Under the pieces are notes generated by a model that made no database searches, was not told the origin of the DNA, and was given only the letters and a program-made list of their open reading frames with translations. A stretch of 64,000 bases of DNA. Origin: Strongyloides papillosus. Its lineage: Eukaryota; Nematoda; Chromadorea; Rhabditida; Strongyloididae. The DNA lies in assembly GCA_005656395.1 (NCBI GenBank), contig SRSI01000056.1, positions 310,001-374,000 on the forward strand, written 5' to 3'. The position numbers were made by a program, and so were the translations under genes. This document shows positions 59,641 through 64,000 of the stretch, piece after piece. Position 1 is the first letter of the stretch; each line of letters begins with the position of its first letter.

Positions 59641-62600
59641 ATTACTTGACTGTTCAGAGGAGAAATCTTTTAAAAGTCTTGAAAAATTATCATCCGTAGA
59701 GTTTGGAATATACTGATTCTTTGTAATCAACTGCCCATTTAAACAATTATTTCCGTACAAATAATTATTGAAATTTAAATGCGAAGGAGTGTGATTATTT
59801 TTTGAGATGGTGTTTGAGAAATTGTCTGGTGCCTTTTTGTAGAAGGGACTCATTTGACTGGTGATGTATGGATTTTCATTTTCAGATTGAATGTAGTGTT
59901 TTCCTGGAAATGTATTAGGAGGCTGGATGGGAAGTGGAAGTGATTTGACTGTTCTAATGTTAGAAGTGATTGTGTTAGTTTCTGGGGAACAGACTGGATT
60001 TATTTGTGAGAAAAATTGATTTTCGTTGTTTATAAATCCGGATCTAGGGGGATCTGGGTATGGTGAAAATACATTGTTTCTAGGAGTGTTAGATTCTTTT
60101 ATACCTCCAGTACCGTTATAAGCTGGGGATAAAGAATCATGAAAATTAAAATCCCTCCTTTCAAAATCGTCACTAACCCAAGAGTTATTTGAAGAGTAAT
60201 ATTCCATCTTATTAGATGTAACTAAGAAATCATTTTTATCAAAATGACCACAATTTGAAAAGACATCTTCAACTACATTAGAAACTTTAGATTGTGAATC
60301 ACTACTACAACTTGTTCGAGCATCTTGTCTATAAGAGGAATTGAATTGATTTTTAGAAGTAATTTTTAAGTTACTTTTCCTTTTATAAGTAATCATTGGA
60401 GATACTGATATTCCATCATAAGTTACTGTTTCAAGTTTCTGTATATCAACCAAATGATCGTAGTTAGTTGAGGGACAGCGTCTGACATTTTTTGGTTTTG
60501 CCTTACTAATTTGAGAAAATGATTTTCCATCTTCAATTAATGTAATATTTTTTTTGTAATTGTTAGTAGCTGTATTAATTTGTTCTGATACATCATTAAT
60601 GTATTTATTGATGATTTCCTTGTTTTTTATAATTGCATCACTGTTTCTATTGAAAATGTCACCCGATAATGTATTCCATTTCTCTAGCTTTTCAATTGCT
60701 TCATTCTTGTATTTTTGTAAACCTTCTATTTCCATATCATACATCTTTTCTAGAAGTGCCAATTCACTCTTTTTGCATTGATTTCTAAGAGTTTTAATTT
60801 TCTGATCAAGTTCGGCCTTCTCGCTTTTAGAAGATCTTTGCAGTGCCTTATACCTATTTTCTTTTTCATTATTCATTCTCTCAAAATTTTTACATTGACC
60901 TTTTAGTTGTCTTACTTCATCTGATAAATGTTCTTTCTCTGAACATAATGCTTTATTTTGTTCCGTTAAGGCGGCCACCATTTCTTCTAATTTTGAAATT
61001 CTATTGTTTGCCTCAATCAATTTTTCTGAAGGTTTCTTAGTTATGTCTATCTTCTTATGTAATTTATTTATTAAAAGTGTTTTCTTCTCCAAAATTGCAT
61101 TTAAAGAATTTACATGTTTTTCTAGCCTATTAATTTCAGCCTTTGTATCCAGAAGTTCTTGAGTTAAACTTGTAATATTACATTTAGAATAAAATTTTAT
61201 CCATGAATCTAGAGTTTGACCTATTATTGTTAACCACATCGTAGGAAACAGACACAGATAACTATTAGAGTTTTGAAATATGCTCTCTATATTTGGGTCC
61301 CTTACAACATCCAGAATACCATTGTGATTTTGAAAGTCATTCGCTTTACTGTACTTATCAAATATATTAATTGATTTACGGGTATTCAGCCTTATACATT
61401 CCATTACTACTTCCAATGGATACTCACCAAAATGGATTGTGGAGATGTTGTCAAAGACATTCAATCCAAGGAGGTGATCTTGTGCTATTGATGGTATAGT
61501 ACTAGTAATATTATCATCAACTTTACTAAAATTACTTTTTAAAAATGATAATTGTTAAAAAATAAATCTTACGTTTTAAAAGCAGTCATTATATTATACA
61601 AAATCTTCTGAAGTTCATTCTTATTCTTTTGTACATTTATAATAAACTTCCCGACGCTTGCATTTAAATAGGAAATCTTGTTAAAAAATACACTCTCAAC
61701 TGTAGGGTTAAATTTCAAGTTTTTATTGAAAAATTTCTCTACAGGCACTATTCTAGAATCTAGGTGAACGGTTTTGTATTCAAAAAACTTTCCCAGACAA
61801 ATCTCGGCTAAGTAAAGACGTGGACCATATACCATGTAGTAGAATGTTTTGCAGTCATTTACATGGTAAAAAAATGTTTTTGACTCGTAATGATCTCTAC
61901 AATTTTCACAGACATTCGTCATATCAGGAAAACTGTATCTGCAATCACAATTTGTTGAATTGTTTCTGGTATTTTCTTGAGTCAAGAAATCACTGTCTTT
62001 TTTAATCACTTGGTTGTTGTTTTTTACATCACTATTGCCATTCCTATTATTATCACTATCATTAGAATTATTCTTATTATTATTGTTTTTATTTTCTTGA
62101 CATAGTTTCTTCAAATCAGATTCTTTTTTCAAAACTTTATCATTCCTGGCATCACTTTTTAAATTAACATTTTCAATCCGTTCAATTGTCTGACTAACCT
62201 GACGAAGAGTGATTTCTTTTAACTTCCTCTTAAACGGTTCAATGTATGAGGACCCCAAATGACCAAGACATTGAATGGCATTTGCACATATACTTCCTGC
62301 CTCACACAATTCCCCATTCTTCAAATTATCATCTACCACCTCTAGATATTTCCTAACCTTCTTATTTATATCTTTATCTGTTATATACTTATTAACATTA
62401 AGTACAACTTCTAAAAAAATTTTATTCTCAACCATATACTTATTCCTTGGATCAGTCAATTCACTCATTGAGACAAAATTATTATACCCACAATAATTTT
62501 GTTCCTCACAAAATAAATGAGAAATCTTTCTAATTAAATTTGGTTTCTTAGTTTCTTGATTAAATATGACTAATTTACAATTCGCTGAAACTTTCCAATT

Positions 62601-63316
62601 TTTTTTACTCTCGCAACATTGGACGTAGAATGAAAGGTATTCCTCGTATTTTCTATTTACATTTAGCATTTTTTTCTCAACATACAATCTCCTGGAAATA
62701 TTTTTAAAATAATTGTTAATGTGGACTTACCAAGGGATACCAGAAATATAATTTGGAGGACTTTGAAATCTACATTCAATATTTACTACATTACATACAC
62801 ATACAAATATGGACTTTGAAGACTCATTTTTTCCTGTCTTTATTGGAGGAGAATTTTTTAATTGCAACTCTGAGGTGGGATTTTCTTTCAATACATCACC
62901 CGCTGTTTTTTCCTCTACACATTTTTCAGTTTTGGGATTTGTCCTTAAATTAAATTTCATTCTCTTTTTGCATGTACATATATCTAAAATATCATTTAAA
63001 AATTACAATATTCTAAACATTATCACATTTCCCACTTACTTTCCTTGAGAACCTCCTCTGAAAAATTTTCATCTTCCATCTGGATTTCCCCACCACAATT
63101 CGTATCATTTCCCTGATGCACCATATTCAAATTCCCCTCAGAGAAGTATCTCTCTCTACCAGGAGACGGAGGAGTGTCAATAATTTCCATAATCTCCTCT
63201 GATAACTGCCACTCATCTACTGAAGACTTCTCAAAATCTGAATATTCATTTTCTCTTGATTTTCCCCCTGATTTTGCATAATCCATATTCTTGAAGTATG
63301 GTAAATTTTGAGACAT
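59629..63316 (-). CDS. MATH-domain, coiled-coil protein (1181 aa)
   Basis: Four exons: 63316-63040, 62983-62731, 62691-61573 and 61525-59629, with introns of 56, 39 and 47 bp. The joined length is 3546 bp, an exact multiple of three. The acidic N-terminus (1-92) is followed by a MATH/TRAF-like domain at about 158-277 (PPNYISGIPWRLY, ISHLF...GYNNF, ELTDPRNKY, FLEVVLNV), most like the USP7-type MATH fold, which binds short peptide motifs in partners. A helical part, an Asn/Asp-rich run (about 378-413), a possible zinc site (CDC...CENC) and a long coiled coil (about 670-840) come next; the C-terminal 300 residues are Asn/Ser/Pro-rich and disordered-looking. No catalytic or BTB domain is seen. 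It is probably a scaffold or adaptor. Confidence 0.75.
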
Positions 63317-63351
63317 AAATCTTTACGAGACAACTTAATAAAAATGTATTT

Positions 63352-63360
63352 CTAAAAATG
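63352..63360 (-). promoter_or_regulatory. Probable spliced-leader acceptor of MATH gene
   Basis: CATTTTTAG on the minus strand, 35 bases upstream of the ATG at 63316. Confidence 0.4.
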
Positions 63361-64000
63361 AAATGATAAGTGAAACGTTATACCAGTACTGTCATAATAT
63401 AGGCAAGATCAAAAGTTTTTAGTTTTGTTAACATAGTTCATGAACTGTTCTTCCTCTATTGTAACGTAATTCCAAAAAAAATTGGACATACCATATGAAT
63501 TTTTTGGGAGATGGGATGTTGTGAATGTGAGTAATGTGTTTTATTTTAGAAGTTTTACGGAGTTTTTTTTTGATTATAAGATTCTTATGATTGTGAGTCG
63601 TTTTATCTCTATAATGACGTTGTCTTTTCTATCGTATTTTATTATACTTTTCAATTTTAATGGTTACCGATATTGCAATAGTTTATTATATTTCAATGAG
63701 TCCATTGATTTTTTTTAGTTCTATCGTTAAAATAGAAAATGGTATGTGTATAAACTTTGTACTTTTGATTTTTCGTAATTTTGTCTGCGTAATTTTTAAT
63801 GAAGTTGTTACTTTTCTTTAAACAATGGCCTTATAATATAAACTCGTAAATATTTATTTATTTTATTATATTGATATTTATTTATTTGATTATTCTTATG
63901 TTATGAAAATTTTAAACTGTATTTACATAAATCATTTGGTTGTTAAGTATATATTTTTGGGGGGAAAAAAATAGAAAAACATAGTGATGTCAAAATTGTT
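63361..64000. other. Upstream flank, no gene recognised
   Basis: A 78-codon plus-strand ORF at 63482 is hydrophobic and low-complexity, without splice or signal support. The rest is AT-rich. Confidence 0.4.

Overview
The window looks like nuclear DNA of a parasitic nematode, most likely of the Strongyloides type. The evidence is very AT-rich sequence, introns of about 40-70 bp with clean GTAAG...TTTTAG borders, trans-splice-like acceptors just upstream of start codons, and nematode-typical families: transthyretin-like proteins, SXP/RAL-2 (DUF148) secreted proteins and M13 peptidases. The species assignment is an inference. No rRNA, tRNA, CRISPR array or bacterial-style operon was seen.

Layout. 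1-4660: AT-rich DNA with a cluster of GTCACCT/AGGTGAC palindromes, a TA-flanked MITE with long terminal inverted repeats (TIRs), and two broken coding remnants. 4662-31669: a giant near-perfect palindrome with arms of about 11.9 kb. Each arm carries a foldback transposon, unclassified coding remnants, a dead mariner and a smaller internal palindrome. The two inner palindromes hold four near-identical convergent copies of an 88-aa secreted peptide gene. Site-specific differences among the copies show that the inner palindrome formed and diverged first, and that the whole arm was then duplicated in inverted orientation. An apparently intact MULE transposon with a 9-bp target-site duplication later landed in one arm only. 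31670-45100: repeats and segmental duplications carrying three copies of a second small secreted-peptide gene (two broken, one intact), an internally deleted LTR retrotransposon with identical LTRs, an LTR-like insertion and another dead mariner. 45400-50100: a tandem pair of SXP/RAL-2 genes flanking a dead M13 peptidase gene. 50300-52700: a conserved SH2-RasGEF gene of the BCAR3/SH2D3 (NSP) family. 52700-59600: mostly gene-poor, with ISXO2/Merlin-like transposase remnants and a transthyretin-like gene. 59629-63316: a four-exon gene for a 1181-aa MATH/coiled-coil protein.

The intact host genes (BCAR3-like, MATH/coiled-coil, transthyretin-like, SXP/RAL-2) form the right-hand third. The left two-thirds is a dynamic region in which transposons and inverted or tandem duplications have repeatedly copied small secreted-peptide genes. 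Both peptide families share a signal peptide, an ENAP motif soon after it, and a Gly-basic (GRK or GRRK) C-terminus, which would suit processing and C-terminal amidation. No enzymatic pathway links the genes. The exact identity of the palindrome arms needs long-read support, because such structures can also be assembly artefacts.
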